Assembly: GCA_020636475.1 (NCBI GenBank)
Contig: JACJXU010000003.1
Location: 239,055 to 303,054 of the forward strand
DNA from: Chitinophagales bacterium
GTDB lineage: Bacteria > Bacteroidota > Bacteroidia > Chitinophagales > UBA2359
Length of the DNA: 64,000 bases
Direction of reading: 5' to 3'
How positions within the stretch are numbered: the stretch's first letter is position 1; the number at the start of each line of letters is the position of its first letter. The notes under the pieces were generated by a model. That model made no database searches and had not been told where the DNA came from. It saw only the letters and a program-made list of their open reading frames with translations. Position numbers and translations under genes: made by a program. Positions 8,544-17,989 of this stretch are shown here, piece after piece.

Positions 8544-9398
8544 TTACAAAGCTGACGCACTAAAAGTATCTCCTTGCGAAATATCGCCGGTTTTGAAACC
8601 TTTGTTGAACCAGCGCATACGTTGCTCGGAAGTGCCGTGCGTAAAGGAGTCGGGGACTACGTAGCCTTGACTTTCCATCTGCAATTTGTCATCGCCAATA
8701 GCTTGGGCGGCACGCATCGCTTCCTCAATATCGCCGGCTTCGAGAATATTTTCGTTTTGCATATAATGTGCCCACACGCCTGCCAAAAAGTCGGCTTGCA
8801 GTTCTAAGCGTACCGAAAGTTCGTTGTATTGTGCTTCGCTGAGGCGGCGGCGTTGCGCATCAACTTGTCCCGTAATTCCCAACAAATTTTGTACGTGATG
8901 CCCCACTTCGTGCGCAATTACATACGCCATCGCAAAATCGCCCGGAGCTTTAAAACGGTCGCGCAGAAGCTGGTAAAAACTCAAGTCGATATACACTTGC
9001 TGATCGGCGGGACAATAGAACGGCCCCGTTGCTGCGCTGGCATAACCGCAAGCAGAACGGTCGCTTTGAGTAAATAATACCAAAGTAGGGTCTTGATACT
9101 TACGCCCCAACTGTTTTATGAAAACATCATTCCAAACATTCTCGGTTTCTTTCAATACTACCGAAACAAATTGTCCCATTTCATCATTTGCTTGTGTTTG
9201 TTGTGTGTTTCCGGGAGCTGATTGGGCGGGTTGATTACTTTGAACCATATTTAATACTTCTAAGGGATTTTGCCCCAGCAACAAGCCGATAATTACGATA
9301 ATAATACCGCCAATTCCAATGCCGCCAACTACTTTTCCGGCGGTGCCTTTTCGGCGGTCATCTACATTTGAACTTCCTTGTCTTCCTTGCCAACGCAT
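8544..9398 (-). CDS. YpfJ-like neutral zinc metallopeptidase
   Basis: Membrane-anchored protein of 284 residues. The start MRWQGRQGSSNVDDRR and the single hydrophobic segment at about residues 26-45 are typical of the YpfJ family (DUF1016-unrelated, neutral zinc metallopeptidase). HEVGHHVQNLLG gives the HExxH-type zinc site (here HEVGH), and RLELQADFLAG supplies the downstream ligand. A Gln-rich linker joins anchor and catalytic domain. Substrates are unknown in the family. A 38-base gap separates it from the next upstream gene on the same strand. Confidence 0.9.
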   Translation of the reverse strand: MRWQGRQGSSNVDDRRKGTAGKVVGGIGIGGIIIVIIGLLLGQNPLEVLNMVQSNQPAQSAPGNTQQTQANDEMGQFVSVVLKETENVWNDVFIKQLGRKYQDPTLVLFTQSDRSACGYASAATGPFYCPADQQVYIDLSFYQLLRDRFKAPGDFAMAYVIAHEVGHHVQNLLGITGQVDAQRRRLSEAQYNELSVRLELQADFLAGVWAHYMQNENILEAGDIEEAMRAAQAIGDDKLQMESQGYVVPDSFTHGTSEQRMRWFNKGFKTGDISQGDTFSASAL

Positions 9399-9436
9399 AA
9401 GCTTAATTTTGTTTGATTTAGAGGTAAGAAAATAAA

Positions 9437-10219
9437 TTAATTTTGAGGTGGAGGCAATAAACTTCCGAATGATTCATCGTGTACCACTTTTCCACTGAAT
9501 GCTTCAATGCTTTTATCGTTCCAATAGTCAATTATCAAAGCTTTGTCGCGGTTTTCATTGTAATAATCAAAAGAGTAAAAAGTTTGGAAAGTATTGTCAC
9601 CACGCACATCTAAGCCTTTTTTAGGACTTTCGCGATAGTATTTTTCATCGCGATATTGTAATACGGGCGGCGGGTCAAAACCGTTTTCGCCGATATAGCG
9701 TTCCATATTTTCATCTACCGAAAAAATATTTACAGGCGTGAGTACAGGCACTAAAGGGTTGCGATTGTTTTTAAAAACACGCAAATGTACATTGTTTTCC
9801 TCATCTAAGTTGGTAATGAGCAAGTCCTTACTTACAGTGCGTTTGGCTTGTCCGCCGGCTTCTTCCCAAAAAATGCGGCGAACTTTGTCCACGCGCCATG
9901 TTTTTCCCTGAAAATCGAACACCGAACCTACTTGAAGGTCGCCCAACTGATAGTCGAAAGAGTTGTAAGGGCGTTCAGCTAAAGCATTGAGCATGCTTTG
10001 GTCTTGGATGCTGGGCAATGCTGCCGTTACAGGATTGTCCAATTTGTACTGAATGTCTTTGCCAAGACGCTTGCCATATTGGAGTAATAATACACCTGCG
10101 GCGACAAGCAATAATGTGAAGAGATAGTTTCCACCTAAAAGTGCCGAAATGCCTAACAATATAAGCAATCCGCCACCAATCATGACCAATGTTCCGGTAT
10201 ATCGGGAAGTAAAAGACAT
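9437..10219 (-). CDS. Membrane protein with possible DUF4178 domain
   Basis: Protein of 260 residues. Two adjacent hydrophobic segments lie at about residues 10-48, and the rest is soluble. The segment LQVGSVFDFQGKTWRVDKV followed by a strand-rich stretch ending FRVFKNN-like sequence resembles the DUF4178 domain, which is often found near membrane-stress and ypfJ-like genes, but I hold this only loosely. A PPP-containing loop and an acidic C-terminus end it. It is 38 bases upstream of the peptidase gene on the same strand, so the two may form an operon. Confidence 0.65.
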   Translation of the reverse strand: MSFTSRYTGTLVMIGGGLLILLGISALLGGNYLFTLLLVAAGVLLLQYGKRLGKDIQYKLDNPVTAALPSIQDQSMLNALAERPYNSFDYQLGDLQVGSVFDFQGKTWRVDKVRRIFWEEAGGQAKRTVSKDLLITNLDEENNVHLRVFKNNRNPLVPVLTPVNIFSVDENMERYIGENGFDPPPVLQYRDEKYYRESPKKGLDVRGDNTFQTFYSFDYYNENRDKALIIDYWNDKSIEAFSGKVVHDESFGSLLPPPQN

Positions 10220-10368
10220 AAATGTTGTAATTTTTTTACAAGATTAAAGGTAAACAATTTTGTTAAAGTTTTGCACAAGTGCATGCAAAATCAAGCAACA
10301 AAGGTATGTCTAAATTAGTTTCCGAAAGAAAAATTATGTTTTGGAACCTTGGCGAAAGGTATATGTTT

Positions 10369-10669
10369 ATACCAAAACAGTATGAAGGTTGCGTATTGGT
10401 TTAGGAATTATTAAAGGTAAGTATCTGCCTCGCAACTTTGGTTACAAAACTATGCTTGGGGACTTCTTCATTTTCTTTGCTTGTCCAAAGAAAACGAAGC
10501 AAAAGAAAGGACACTTTTTTCAAGGTATTTTTGCCCTATTCGGGCAAAACCGCAGTTTTAGGGCTAAATTTTTTCCAAGGCTTCAAAAATTTCTAACGCC
10601 CAAAAACTGCTATACTGCGAAAAAAGATTTTTACCTTTTTAATACGCAATAACTATTCGATTTTAGTAT
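10369..10669 (+). repeat. 300-bp interspersed repeat, copy 2
   Basis: About 95 percent identical by eye to copy 1 and in the same orientation. It occupies most of the 452-base gap between two minus-strand genes. Its right end lies two bases before the stop triplet of the outer-membrane hypothetical (10672-10674), repeating the placement seen for copy 1. Confidence 0.85.
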
Positions 10670-10671
10670 TA

Positions 10672-11268
10672 TTATTTAAAAGTAGGAAGATTGTAATCCA
10701 GCCCAATAGAACCCATATTATAGTTCTGTTTTGCGCCGATGTATTTATTCAGGTTGAACATGGCTTTGCCATACAAGTTGCCTGTAATGCGTACCTTCAA
10801 GCCCAAATCTAAGCCCCAATAGTAGCTGTTGGCTTTGGTTTGCGGGTAGAGTTCATCGTAGTAAGGGTAGTAGAGGTTGCTTTTGTAAATACCCGGCGCG
10901 GCAAAAAGGATAAGGTTATTTTTGTCTTCAATGTCTTTGTACACATAGTTGTACTTTAGCAAAAATCCCCAGCGATAGAAACGCGTATCTTCAAAGTTGG
11001 TGCCCGACATAGAAAGTCGTGTGTAGTTTGCTCCGAGGCTAATGTGCTTCATTACAGGCACAAACAAATGGTACATTATCCAGAATTGCTCCAAGTAATC
11101 GGTTTGGTTGCTACTAAGATCTTCGTTGATGCCAAATCCGGCAATGCCTATTTCAACTTGCTCGTAGGGGCTGCGTTTTATTTTTTCTTGGGAGATAGTG
11201 AGCGATTGGGCGGAAATAGTAGCGATGCTTAAAAAGCAACCTAATAATAGCAGAAGTAGATTTCGCAT
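10672..11268 (-). CDS. Secreted/outer-membrane beta-barrel-like hypothetical
   Basis: Protein of 198 residues from ATG 11268, chosen because it starts the clear signal peptide MRNLLLLLLGCFLSIATISA with cleavage near SAQ. The mature part alternates aromatic and polar residues (for example YNYVYKDIEDKNNLILFAAP and YYWGLDLGLKVRITGN), as in small porin-like barrels with about eight strands. It ends in a Phe-Lys rather than a terminal Phe. No named family was recognised. Repeat copy 2 lies directly beyond the 3' end. Confidence 0.7.
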   Translation of the reverse strand: MRNLLLLLLGCFLSIATISAQSLTISQEKIKRSPYEQVEIGIAGFGINEDLSSNQTDYLEQFWIMYHLFVPVMKHISLGANYTRLSMSGTNFEDTRFYRWGFLLKYNYVYKDIEDKNNLILFAAPGIYKSNLYYPYYDELYPQTKANSYYWGLDLGLKVRITGNLYGKAMFNLNKYIGAKQNYNMGSIGLDYNLPTFK

Positions 11269-11346
11269 AAGTGTGAATTTTAGATGATAAATAAATGATT
11301 TTATCACAATAACGCGAAATTCTGCCAAATATTGGTATATTTTGTA

Positions 11347-11868
11347 TTAAATATTTTTCGCCATAAAATAAGCGTCAAAAAACTCTTCGTTTTTGTACAC
11401 CACACCTTTTAGCTTGCCTTCTATATGAAAGCCGTGTTTTATCAAAAAACTCAAGCCTTGTAGGTTGTTTTGCAAAATAGTAGTTTGCGCTTTGCTAATG
11501 TCTAATTTTATAAGTTTTTTCTCTATGTGTTGCATGAGTAGGCTTGCACAACCTTGTCCCATAACACTTTGCATAAGCAAAATATTCGCTTCGGCAATGT
11601 GATGACAATACAAAGTATTAATAGGAATAATTTCACCAATACCACAGGCTTTTTCGTTATTTCGCAATAAGAAAAAACATTTTCGATAAACGTTTTCCCG
11701 CTTCTGATAATAACTTTCTACATCAGAGACATCTAAGAAATCGAAATCGTTCTCTGCGGCGATAATCTTTCGCAAAGCTATTAAATCGGCTCGGTCCTCC
11801 GGCGTATTCACTTCGTGGACACTTAGCTTCGTTAAGTCTATTTGTAATTTGTTGGTAATAGAGATCAT
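11347..11868 (-). CDS. GNAT-like N-acetyltransferase
   Basis: Protein of 173 residues. The order of elements fits the GNAT fold: an N-terminal helix region, a central FFLLRNNEKACGIGEII strand pair, SVMGQGCASLLMQHIEKK as a degenerate acetyl-CoA pyrophosphate loop (QGCAS in place of the usual Q/RxxGxG/A), and GLSFLIKHGFHIEGKLKG near the C-terminus. The substrate is unknown. ATG at 11868. It lies 42 bases downstream of pyrC on the same strand. Confidence 0.75.
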   Translation of the reverse strand: MISITNKLQIDLTKLSVHEVNTPEDRADLIALRKIIAAENDFDFLDVSDVESYYQKRENVYRKCFFLLRNNEKACGIGEIIPINTLYCHHIAEANILLMQSVMGQGCASLLMQHIEKKLIKLDISKAQTTILQNNLQGLSFLIKHGFHIEGKLKGVVYKNEEFFDAYFMAKNI

Positions 11869-11910
11869 ATTTTAAAATCTATTGCCAAACAAAAACAAAA
11901 ACCATGCTAA

Positions 11911-13254
11911 TTAGTCGGCAAGAAAGCGCATTCGGTGTCCATTTACACTTTCGTCAAAATTTCCTTTGTAAAAAACTAAGTTGCCATTTACAAAGGTATG
12001 GCTTATAGAATGTGCAAAAATAGTCCCTTCTAAGGGCGACCATTTGCATTTGTATAAAATGTTTTTTTTGTCCACCGTATAAGGCTTATTTTTTGCCACT
12101 AATACTAAATCTGCATAAAACCCTTCTTTTATATAGCCTCTCCGCGCGACCTTGAAGGCGGTGGCGGGTGCATGCGCCATTTTTTGTACAACTTGTTCAA
12201 TGCTTATTAATCCTTTATTTACAGCTTCCAGCATCATTAGCAAACTGTGCTGCACCAGCGGAATACCCGAAGGTGCATCGAAATAAGATTGTTGTTTTTC
12301 AGACAAGGTATGCGGTGCGTGGTCGGTGGCAATTACATCAAGTGTATTGTTTTGTAGAGCATTCCACAGTGCTTTGCGGTTGTTTGTTTCCTTGATGGCA
12401 GGATTGCATTTGATGAAATTTCCCCAGTTTTCGTAATCATCTGCCGAAAACCAAAGATGGTGTACACACACTTCGGCAGTTATTTTTTTCTGCGCAAGCG
12501 GCAAAGTATGGTTGAATAGTGCCAATTCTTTGGCAGTACTTATGTGTAATACGTGCAAGCGCGTGCCGTGTTTTTGCGCTAAAGCTACGGCTTTACTGCT
12601 TGATAAAAAACATGCTTCTTCCGTGCGAATGAGCGGGTGAAGGGCGGCGGTTACTTCTTTGTCTTGGTATTGTTGCTTAAAGTGGGCAGTATTGTCGCGA
12701 ATGGTTTGCTCGTCTTCGCAATGTACAGCAATAAGCATTGGGCAGGTGCTGAACAGTTTTTCCAAAGAAGTATCGTTGTCCAAGAGCATATTTCCGGTAG
12801 ATGAACCCAAAAATGCTTTTATGCCGCAAACGCTGGTAGGGTCGGTGCGCAACACTTCTTCCAAATTGTCGTTAGAGGCACCCATGTAAAAGGAAAAGTT
12901 TGCAAGCGAGGTCACTTGGGCGGCATCGTATTTTTCTTGCAACAGTTTTTGGCTAAGCGTTGGCGGATTGGTGTTGGGCATTTCCATAAAAGAAGTAACG
13001 CCTCCCGCTACTGCGGCTTTCGATTCGGTATAGATATTGGCTTTGTAAGTGAGCCCGGGCTGGCGAAAATGTACTTGGTCGTCAATCACGCCCGGCAACA
13101 AATAATGCTTGGAAGCATCTATTTCTAAGGAAACTACTTCGTTGCTTATTTGCGGAGCTATTTTTTCGATAAATCCACTCTTAATGAGTACATCGGCATA
13201 ATATTGCTTGCCTTCATTAATAATATGGGCGTTTTTTAGGAGTATTTTTTTCAT
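11911..13254 (-). CDS. pyrC: Dihydroorotase
   Basis: Pyrimidine synthesis enzyme that cyclises carbamoyl-aspartate to dihydroorotate; 447 residues from ATG 13254 (the frame extends to 13305, but MKKILLKNA is the natural start). Metal-site region IDDQVHFRQPGLTYK, then GGVTSFMEMPNTNPPT, VHCED, VHHLWFS and ATDHAPHT, which carries the catalytic Asp. The first histidine of the usual HxH pair is Gln; to my knowledge this is the regular form in Bacteroidota enzymes, so I take it as active. A TACTTTTG promoter element is at 13294-13301. Confidence 0.93.
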   Translation of the reverse strand: MKKILLKNAHIINEGKQYYADVLIKSGFIEKIAPQISNEVVSLEIDASKHYLLPGVIDDQVHFRQPGLTYKANIYTESKAAVAGGVTSFMEMPNTNPPTLSQKLLQEKYDAAQVTSLANFSFYMGASNDNLEEVLRTDPTSVCGIKAFLGSSTGNMLLDNDTSLEKLFSTCPMLIAVHCEDEQTIRDNTAHFKQQYQDKEVTAALHPLIRTEEACFLSSSKAVALAQKHGTRLHVLHISTAKELALFNHTLPLAQKKITAEVCVHHLWFSADDYENWGNFIKCNPAIKETNNRKALWNALQNNTLDVIATDHAPHTLSEKQQSYFDAPSGIPLVQHSLLMMLEAVNKGLISIEQVVQKMAHAPATAFKVARRGYIKEGFYADLVLVAKNKPYTVDKKNILYKCKWSPLEGTIFAHSISHTFVNGNLVFYKGNFDESVNGHRMRFLAD

Positions 13255-13293
13255 AAAATAATTTATAGCAAGAAAATAATGTGTGCGGGAACT

Positions 13294-13301
13294 CAAAAGT
13301 A
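13294..13301 (-). promoter_or_regulatory. -7 element TACTTTTG upstream of pyrC
   Basis: Match to TAnnTTTG on the minus strand, 40 bases upstream of the pyrC ATG. A divergent element for the next gene is 34 bases away on the plus strand. Confidence 0.45.
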
Positions 13302-13334
13302 CCAAAACTTATTCTAAAAAAGAATTATGTTTTT

Positions 13335-13342
13335 TACATTTG
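13335..13342 (+). promoter_or_regulatory. -7 element TACATTTG
   Basis: Match to TAnnTTTG, 34 bases before the ATG at 13376. Together with 13294-13301 it makes a divergent promoter region. Confidence 0.45.
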
Positions 13343-13375
13343 CCGAATAAATTACGCTTTAAAAAATATTGAAAA

Positions 13376-13765
13376 ATGGGAAAGAAAGTTTTATTAATTG
13401 CCCTTGTTATTATAGGATTGGCTCTTGCGCTGATATATTTGAGCACATCTATTAATTATAGTGAAGGATTTAGAGCCGGAACTATTATGAAATTGAGCCA
13501 TAAAGGTGTTATTTTCAAAACCTATGAAGGAGAGCTTAATACGGGCGGACTGAGCGGTGCTGCCGGAGACGATATAAATTCTTCTACTTGGTATTTTAGT
13601 GTTTCACCTTCGGAAAAAGGAGTGCTTCAGGCGATTAACGAAGCCGTTGATGGCGGATATCGTGTGAAACTCCACTACAAAGAGCGGTATTTTCAGTACA
13701 ATATGTTTGGCGATACCAAATACTTTGTCTATAAAGTAGAAAGAGTCGGCTCGCAGAAGCCTTGA
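13376..13765 (+). CDS. Single-pass membrane hypothetical protein
   Basis: Protein of 129 residues with an N-terminal hydrophobic anchor (about 4-24, KVLLIALVIIGLALALIYL) and a soluble strand-rich remainder. YSEGFRAGTIMKLSHKGVIF, then KTYEGELN, are typical of a small Bacteroidota family that databases often label 6-phosphogluconate dehydrogenase by mistake; there is no dinucleotide-binding motif here. Function is unknown. It is convergent with the flavoprotein gene, with only four bases between the stop codons. Confidence 0.75.
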   Translation: MGKKVLLIALVIIGLALALIYLSTSINYSEGFRAGTIMKLSHKGVIFKTYEGELNTGGLSGAAGDDINSSTWYFSVSPSEKGVLQAINEAVDGGYRVKLHYKERYFQYNMFGDTKYFVYKVERVGSQKP

Positions 13766-13769
13766 CGAT

Positions 13770-15047
13770 TTAAGGGTTTTGTTGCATGTACACACTTTGC
13801 ATTTCTCGTTCCCATTGTGGCGAAAATTCGCTGTCGTAGTGGGCGAGGAGCAAATTTTTTAGCACATAGTCAATCGTTTGTTTTTCGCGTAAAAACTGCT
13901 CGTAAACAGCCTGTCGTCCGCGAATACCAATGAGGTTCACACCCAAAAATTGTCGGTTGTTTTCTTGGTAAACAAGCTGAATACTCAGCGGCTTGTGCGC
14001 ATGTTGCCAATAAATTTCTTTTTCGTTGGGAGCTAATTTTGCATTTACACTACCATAAGTCTGGTAGCTAATATCAAAAAACTTGGCGGAATTGAACCAT
14101 ATTGGCGGCGCGTATTTCCGTGCCTTCGCGGCAATATTATCGGCGGCAAGTTCTCCCTGCAACTTTGCCGAATACCAAAGACTTTCGGTTTTTTTATTTG
14201 TACCGAAAAACTGCACACAATCGCCCGCAGCATACACGTCGGGAATATTCGTTTGGAAAAAATCGTTCACCACAATTCCTTTGTCGCAGTGTAGCGGTGT
14301 ATTGCGCAAAAAATCAATGTTGGGGCGCACACCAATACACACACAAGCCCAATCGCAGGAAATCTCTTCGCCTTTTTGGGTAATGAGTGCGCGTATTTTT
14401 CCTTCCTTATCGCCCAAAAATGCCGAAACTTCTGTTTGGTTTTTGAACGGAATACCTTTTTGTTGTAAATATTTTTGTACCAAAAGTGCCGTTTGCGGCG
14501 GCAATACATTTGCCCAAAACGCCTCTTCGCGCACCAACACAGTAACGGGAATGTTACGTTGATATAACATTTCTGCTACTTCTATGCCAATAAGTCCGCC
14601 ACCAATAATTATGGCATTTTGCGGCGGAGTTTGGGTAGATTTTTCTATTTTTTCAAGGTCTTGCAGCGAATAGAAGTGAAAAATATTGTTCAAATTATTG
14701 CCATCACAGTTAATTTTTCGAGGCGTGGCTCCGGTAGCAAGCAAAAGTTTATCGTAGAAAAGCGGTGCTTGTGTGGGCTGGAAAAATATTTTTTTTGCCG
14801 AAAAATCAATAGTTCTAACGCTATCGTGCAAACGTGAAATAGCTTGTTTGTCCCAAAAATCCGGCGGATAAACTTGTAAAGATTGCTGCGAGAGTTGGCG
14901 CATATACACATACATAAGCGCGGTGCGAGCGAAAAAATAAGGAGATTCGTCCGAAATTAAGGTAATTTGTAAGGAGGGATTTGTTTTTCGCAAGTAAATT
15001 GCGGCAGTACTTCCACTTACCCCATTTCCGATAATAGCAACATGCAT
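13770..15047 (-). CDS. FAD/NAD(P)-dependent pyridine nucleotide-disulfide oxidoreductase
   Basis: Flavoprotein of 425 residues. The FAD-binding GNGVSG is at the N-terminus, LLLATGATPR follows the first domain, GGGLIGIEVAEML is the NAD(P)H-binding Rossmann motif, and DVYAAGDCVQ is the second FAD contact. There is no redox CxxxxC pair, so it belongs with rubredoxin/ferredoxin reductase or NirB-like enzymes rather than with disulfide reductases. The electron acceptor is unknown. It lies three bases downstream of the helicase gene and is probably transcribed with it. Confidence 0.88.
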   Translation of the reverse strand: MHVAIIGNGVSGSTAAIYLRKTNPSLQITLISDESPYFFARTALMYVYMRQLSQQSLQVYPPDFWDKQAISRLHDSVRTIDFSAKKIFFQPTQAPLFYDKLLLATGATPRKINCDGNNLNNIFHFYSLQDLEKIEKSTQTPPQNAIIIGGGLIGIEVAEMLYQRNIPVTVLVREEAFWANVLPPQTALLVQKYLQQKGIPFKNQTEVSAFLGDKEGKIRALITQKGEEISCDWACVCIGVRPNIDFLRNTPLHCDKGIVVNDFFQTNIPDVYAAGDCVQFFGTNKKTESLWYSAKLQGELAADNIAAKARKYAPPIWFNSAKFFDISYQTYGSVNAKLAPNEKEIYWQHAHKPLSIQLVYQENNRQFLGVNLIGIRGRQAVYEQFLREKQTIDYVLKNLLLAHYDSEFSPQWEREMQSVYMQQNP

Positions 15048-15050
15048 TTG

Positions 15051-17297
15051 CTATACAATCATTAATTTTGCAAAGCGCAACATAATGCGTTTGATACCGG
15101 TACCTTCAAAATCTATAGAGGCAATTTTGTTATTGCCCACACCTTCTACCTTTTCTACTATGCCAATGCCAAAGCGTTGGTGCATTACTTTTTGCCCTGC
15201 ATTGAGTTGGCTGGTGTCGTCAATGCGAAAATTGTCGGGTGGCGTAAAATTTACTTTACTGTTGGAAGCGGCGCGCGGTGCTGCCAAAATGCGTTGTGAA
15301 AAATCGGGCTTGGCACTGCTTTTTTCGGTTTGGATGAAATTGGTTTCTATAAATTTCATCGGAATTTCTTTCAGAAAACGGCTGGGTTCACAGTATTGCA
15401 AATTGCCAAAGCGATAGCGTGTTTTGGCATACGATAGGTACAAATTTTCTTCGGCACGGGTTGCGGCTACGTAAAAAAGTCGGCGTTCTTCCTCTAACTC
15501 ATCGCGCGAACTTAGCGACATACGCGAAGGAAATAGTTCTTCTTCCATCCCTACTACAAAAACATTTTTAAACTCCAAACCTTTGGCAGCGTGAATGGTC
15601 ATCAGTTTCACGGTTTCGGGATTTTCCTGTTTGCTGTCTTGGTCTGTGAGCAAACTCACTTGCTGGAGATATGCGCCCAGCGATTTGTCTTGGGTTTCGG
15701 TAGCTACTAATTCTTCGTTGTCTTCTTCCGAAAAATCTTTTATAGCATTGAGCAACTCTTGGAAGTTTTCAAAACGGCTAATGCCTTCAATACTTTTGTC
15801 GTTGTAGAGTTCTTTAAAAATGCCCGTAGTTCTGCCAATGTGTTCGGCTACTTCGTAGGCATTTTTTTTCTCCAACATAGCCGTAAAACTTTTTATCATA
15901 ATAACAAATTCGGAGATAGCATTTTGGGCGCGGGTGGAAAGTCCCGAATTTTCTACGAGTTCTAAGGCTTCCCAGAGGCGCAAGTCGTTGTCTTGGGCAA
16001 AAATAGTCATGCGGTTGAGGCTCGTATCGCCGATACCGCGCGTAGGGTAGTTGATGATGCGGCGCAAGGCTTCTTCATCAAAATGGTTGGTACTGAGTTT
16101 CAAATATGCCATCATGTCTTTTATTTCTTTGCGCTGGTAAAAAGACAATCCGCCATACACAACATAGGGAATATTGGCGCGGCGCAGAGCATCTTCAAAG
16201 GCGCGGCTTTGGGCGTTGGTGCGATACAAAATGGCAAAGTCGTGGTACATATAATGATGACGAAGCGTATTTTCGAGAATCGCATCGGCAATTTTTTTCC
16301 CTTCTTCGTTGTCGCTGCTGAGGCTAAAAAGTTTTATGTGTGTGCCATCGTCATTGTCGGTCCATATTTTTTTGGGGAGTTGGTTTTTGTTGTTGGCGAT
16401 AATATCGTTGGCGATGGAAACAATTTTTTGGGTAGAGCGATAGTTTTGCTCCAATTTATACACTTCGCGCTCCGGATAATCTTTTTCAAAAAAGAGAATA
16501 TTTTCGATAGTAGCCCCTCTAAATGCATAAATGCTTTGTGCGTCATCGCCCACTACACAAATATTTTGGTGGCGGACAGCTAATTTTTTTACAATTTCGT
16601 ATTGCAAACGATTGGTGTCCTGAAACTCATCTACCAAAATGTATCGAAACTTCGACTGATATTTTTCGAGTACTTCAGGAAATTTTTCGAGTACTTCGTA
16701 CATTTTTAGCAACAAATCATCGAAGTCCATCGCTCCGGCTTTGAAGCAGCGTTCGCAATAAAGGCGATAGAGTAGGGCAAACTTAGGTCGTTTGGCGGCT
16801 TCATCTTCGGCAATAAGCTCGGTGTTTTGTGCGTACACATCAGGCAATATCAAGTTGTTTTTTGCCATAGAAATACGCGCATGGATACCGTTGGGTTTGT
16901 AAATATCGGGATTGAGGTTTTGTTCTTTGATAATGGTTTTGAGCAAACTGCGGCTGTCTTGTGTGTCGTAAATGCTGAAATTGGACGGATAGCCCAAGCG
17001 CGGAGCTTCTACACGCAATATTTTAGCAAAAATAGCGTGAAAAGTACCCATCCAAATATTATAGGCTTGGGTGTTGCACAAAGATTCTATCCGATGGCGC
17101 ATTTCGCGGGCGGCTTTGTTGGTAAAGGTTAGTGCCAGAATATTGAAAGGGTCTATGCCCTGATGAATTAACCACGCAATGCGATAAGTGAGTACACGCG
17201 TTTTTCCCGAGCCGGGTCCGGCAATTATCATAACAGGACCTTCGGTGTGTTGTACGGCAGCACGTTGTGTTTCATTAAGTTCTTGCAAAAAAGACAT
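15051..17297 (-). CDS. UvrD/PcrA-type ATP-dependent DNA helicase
   Basis: Superfamily 1A 3'-5' helicase, 748 residues. Motif I AGPGSGKTRVLTYRIAWL, motif Ia LTFTNKAAREM, motif II VDEFQDTN, motif III GDDAQSIYAFRGA, motif IV EQNYRST, motif V TIHAAKGLEF and motif VI LFYVAATRA are all present. The C-terminus has GQKVMHQRFGIGIVEKVEG, the Tudor-like domain of PcrA that binds RNA polymerase. Its role is repair and removal of stalled complexes. The promoter is likely at 17368-17375, next to a small inverted repeat (17349-17365). Confidence 0.95.
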   Translation of the reverse strand: MSFLQELNETQRAAVQHTEGPVMIIAGPGSGKTRVLTYRIAWLIHQGIDPFNILALTFTNKAAREMRHRIESLCNTQAYNIWMGTFHAIFAKILRVEAPRLGYPSNFSIYDTQDSRSLLKTIIKEQNLNPDIYKPNGIHARISMAKNNLILPDVYAQNTELIAEDEAAKRPKFALLYRLYCERCFKAGAMDFDDLLLKMYEVLEKFPEVLEKYQSKFRYILVDEFQDTNRLQYEIVKKLAVRHQNICVVGDDAQSIYAFRGATIENILFFEKDYPEREVYKLEQNYRSTQKIVSIANDIIANNKNQLPKKIWTDNDDGTHIKLFSLSSDNEEGKKIADAILENTLRHHYMYHDFAILYRTNAQSRAFEDALRRANIPYVVYGGLSFYQRKEIKDMMAYLKLSTNHFDEEALRRIINYPTRGIGDTSLNRMTIFAQDNDLRLWEALELVENSGLSTRAQNAISEFVIMIKSFTAMLEKKNAYEVAEHIGRTTGIFKELYNDKSIEGISRFENFQELLNAIKDFSEEDNEELVATETQDKSLGAYLQQVSLLTDQDSKQENPETVKLMTIHAAKGLEFKNVFVVGMEEELFPSRMSLSSRDELEEERRLFYVAATRAEENLYLSYAKTRYRFGNLQYCEPSRFLKEIPMKFIETNFIQTEKSSAKPDFSQRILAAPRAASNSKVNFTPPDNFRIDDTSQLNAGQKVMHQRFGIGIVEKVEGVGNNKIASIDFEGTGIKRIMLRFAKLMIV

Positions 17298-17367
17298 GTA
17301 TTAATTATTTTGAAGGGTATTTTGTGCGATGATTAGTAAGATGATATGTCATCATTTTATGATGAAG

Positions 17368-17375
17368 CAAAGATA
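17368..17375 (-). promoter_or_regulatory. -7 element TATCTTTG of the helicase gene
   Basis: Exact TAnnTTTG match on the minus strand, 71 bases before the ATG. The inverted repeat TCATCA-TTTTA-TGATGA at 17349-17365 begins just downstream and so would lie at the transcript start; it could be an operator or a 5' hairpin. Confidence 0.45.
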
Positions 17376-17497
17376 CGATATTAAAACTTGTTCTAAAAAA
17401 GAGAAGGAAGGTAGTTTGTCTTAAAAAGAAAAGAAATAAAAAACTTGCCGCGCTAAAACATAGTGATGCTTTATATGTTTGAGGATAAAAAGATTTG

Positions 17498-17944
17498 ATG
17501 CAAGAAAATAGCTTTTATCGGAAAGTGTGCCAACTGTCGGACTTGAAAGATTGTGCCGAAGCCTTGCTCGCTTGGGCAGAAGGGGAGTGTGTGTGGATTT
17601 TTGATGCGCCGATGGGAGCAGGCAAAACAACCCTTATTGCCGCGATGTGTCAAGTGCTGGAAGTAAGCGATGTTCCGGCAAGTCCTACTTACGCACTGGT
17701 GCATCATTATACGAGTCCTAAGTTGGCGCATAATATTTGGCATTTCGACTTGTATCGCTTAGAGAGTACGCGCGCGCTGTACGATATTGGTTTTGAAACT
17801 TATTTGGAGCATACGCCGCCAGACGTAATCTTGATAGAGTGGCCTCAATTAGCCATATCGTTTTTAGAGAGTTGTATTGCGGTAGAAATTGGCGTGGAAG
17901 ATAATTGCCGTATGATTAAAGCAGAAAAAAAGCGTTTTGTGTGA
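17498..17944 (+). CDS. tsaE: tRNA threonylcarbamoyladenosine synthesis ATPase
   Basis: TsaE/YjeE, the ATPase partner of TsaD and TsaB in making t6A37 on tRNAs that read ANN codons. The 148-residue protein has the P-loop APMGAGKTTLI, the switch-like SPTYALVHHY, a FDLYRLES motif and LIEWPQ, all in family order. I chose ATG 17498; the codon before it is TTG. It is followed by ald after 45 bases, on the same strand. Confidence 0.93.
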   Translation: MQENSFYRKVCQLSDLKDCAEALLAWAEGECVWIFDAPMGAGKTTLIAAMCQVLEVSDVPASPTYALVHHYTSPKLAHNIWHFDLYRLESTRALYDIGFETYLEHTPPDVILIEWPQLAISFLESCIAVEIGVEDNCRMIKAEKKRFV

Positions 17945-17989
17945 TAATAATTTTGTAATTTTTGCGCCGAAAATATTAAAATAAAAAAT

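Noticed and set aside
13039..13120. Dihydroorotase lacks the first His of the HxH motif
   Set aside because: IDDQVHFR is, to my knowledge, the regular form of Bacteroidota dihydroorotases, so it is not a sign of loss of function.
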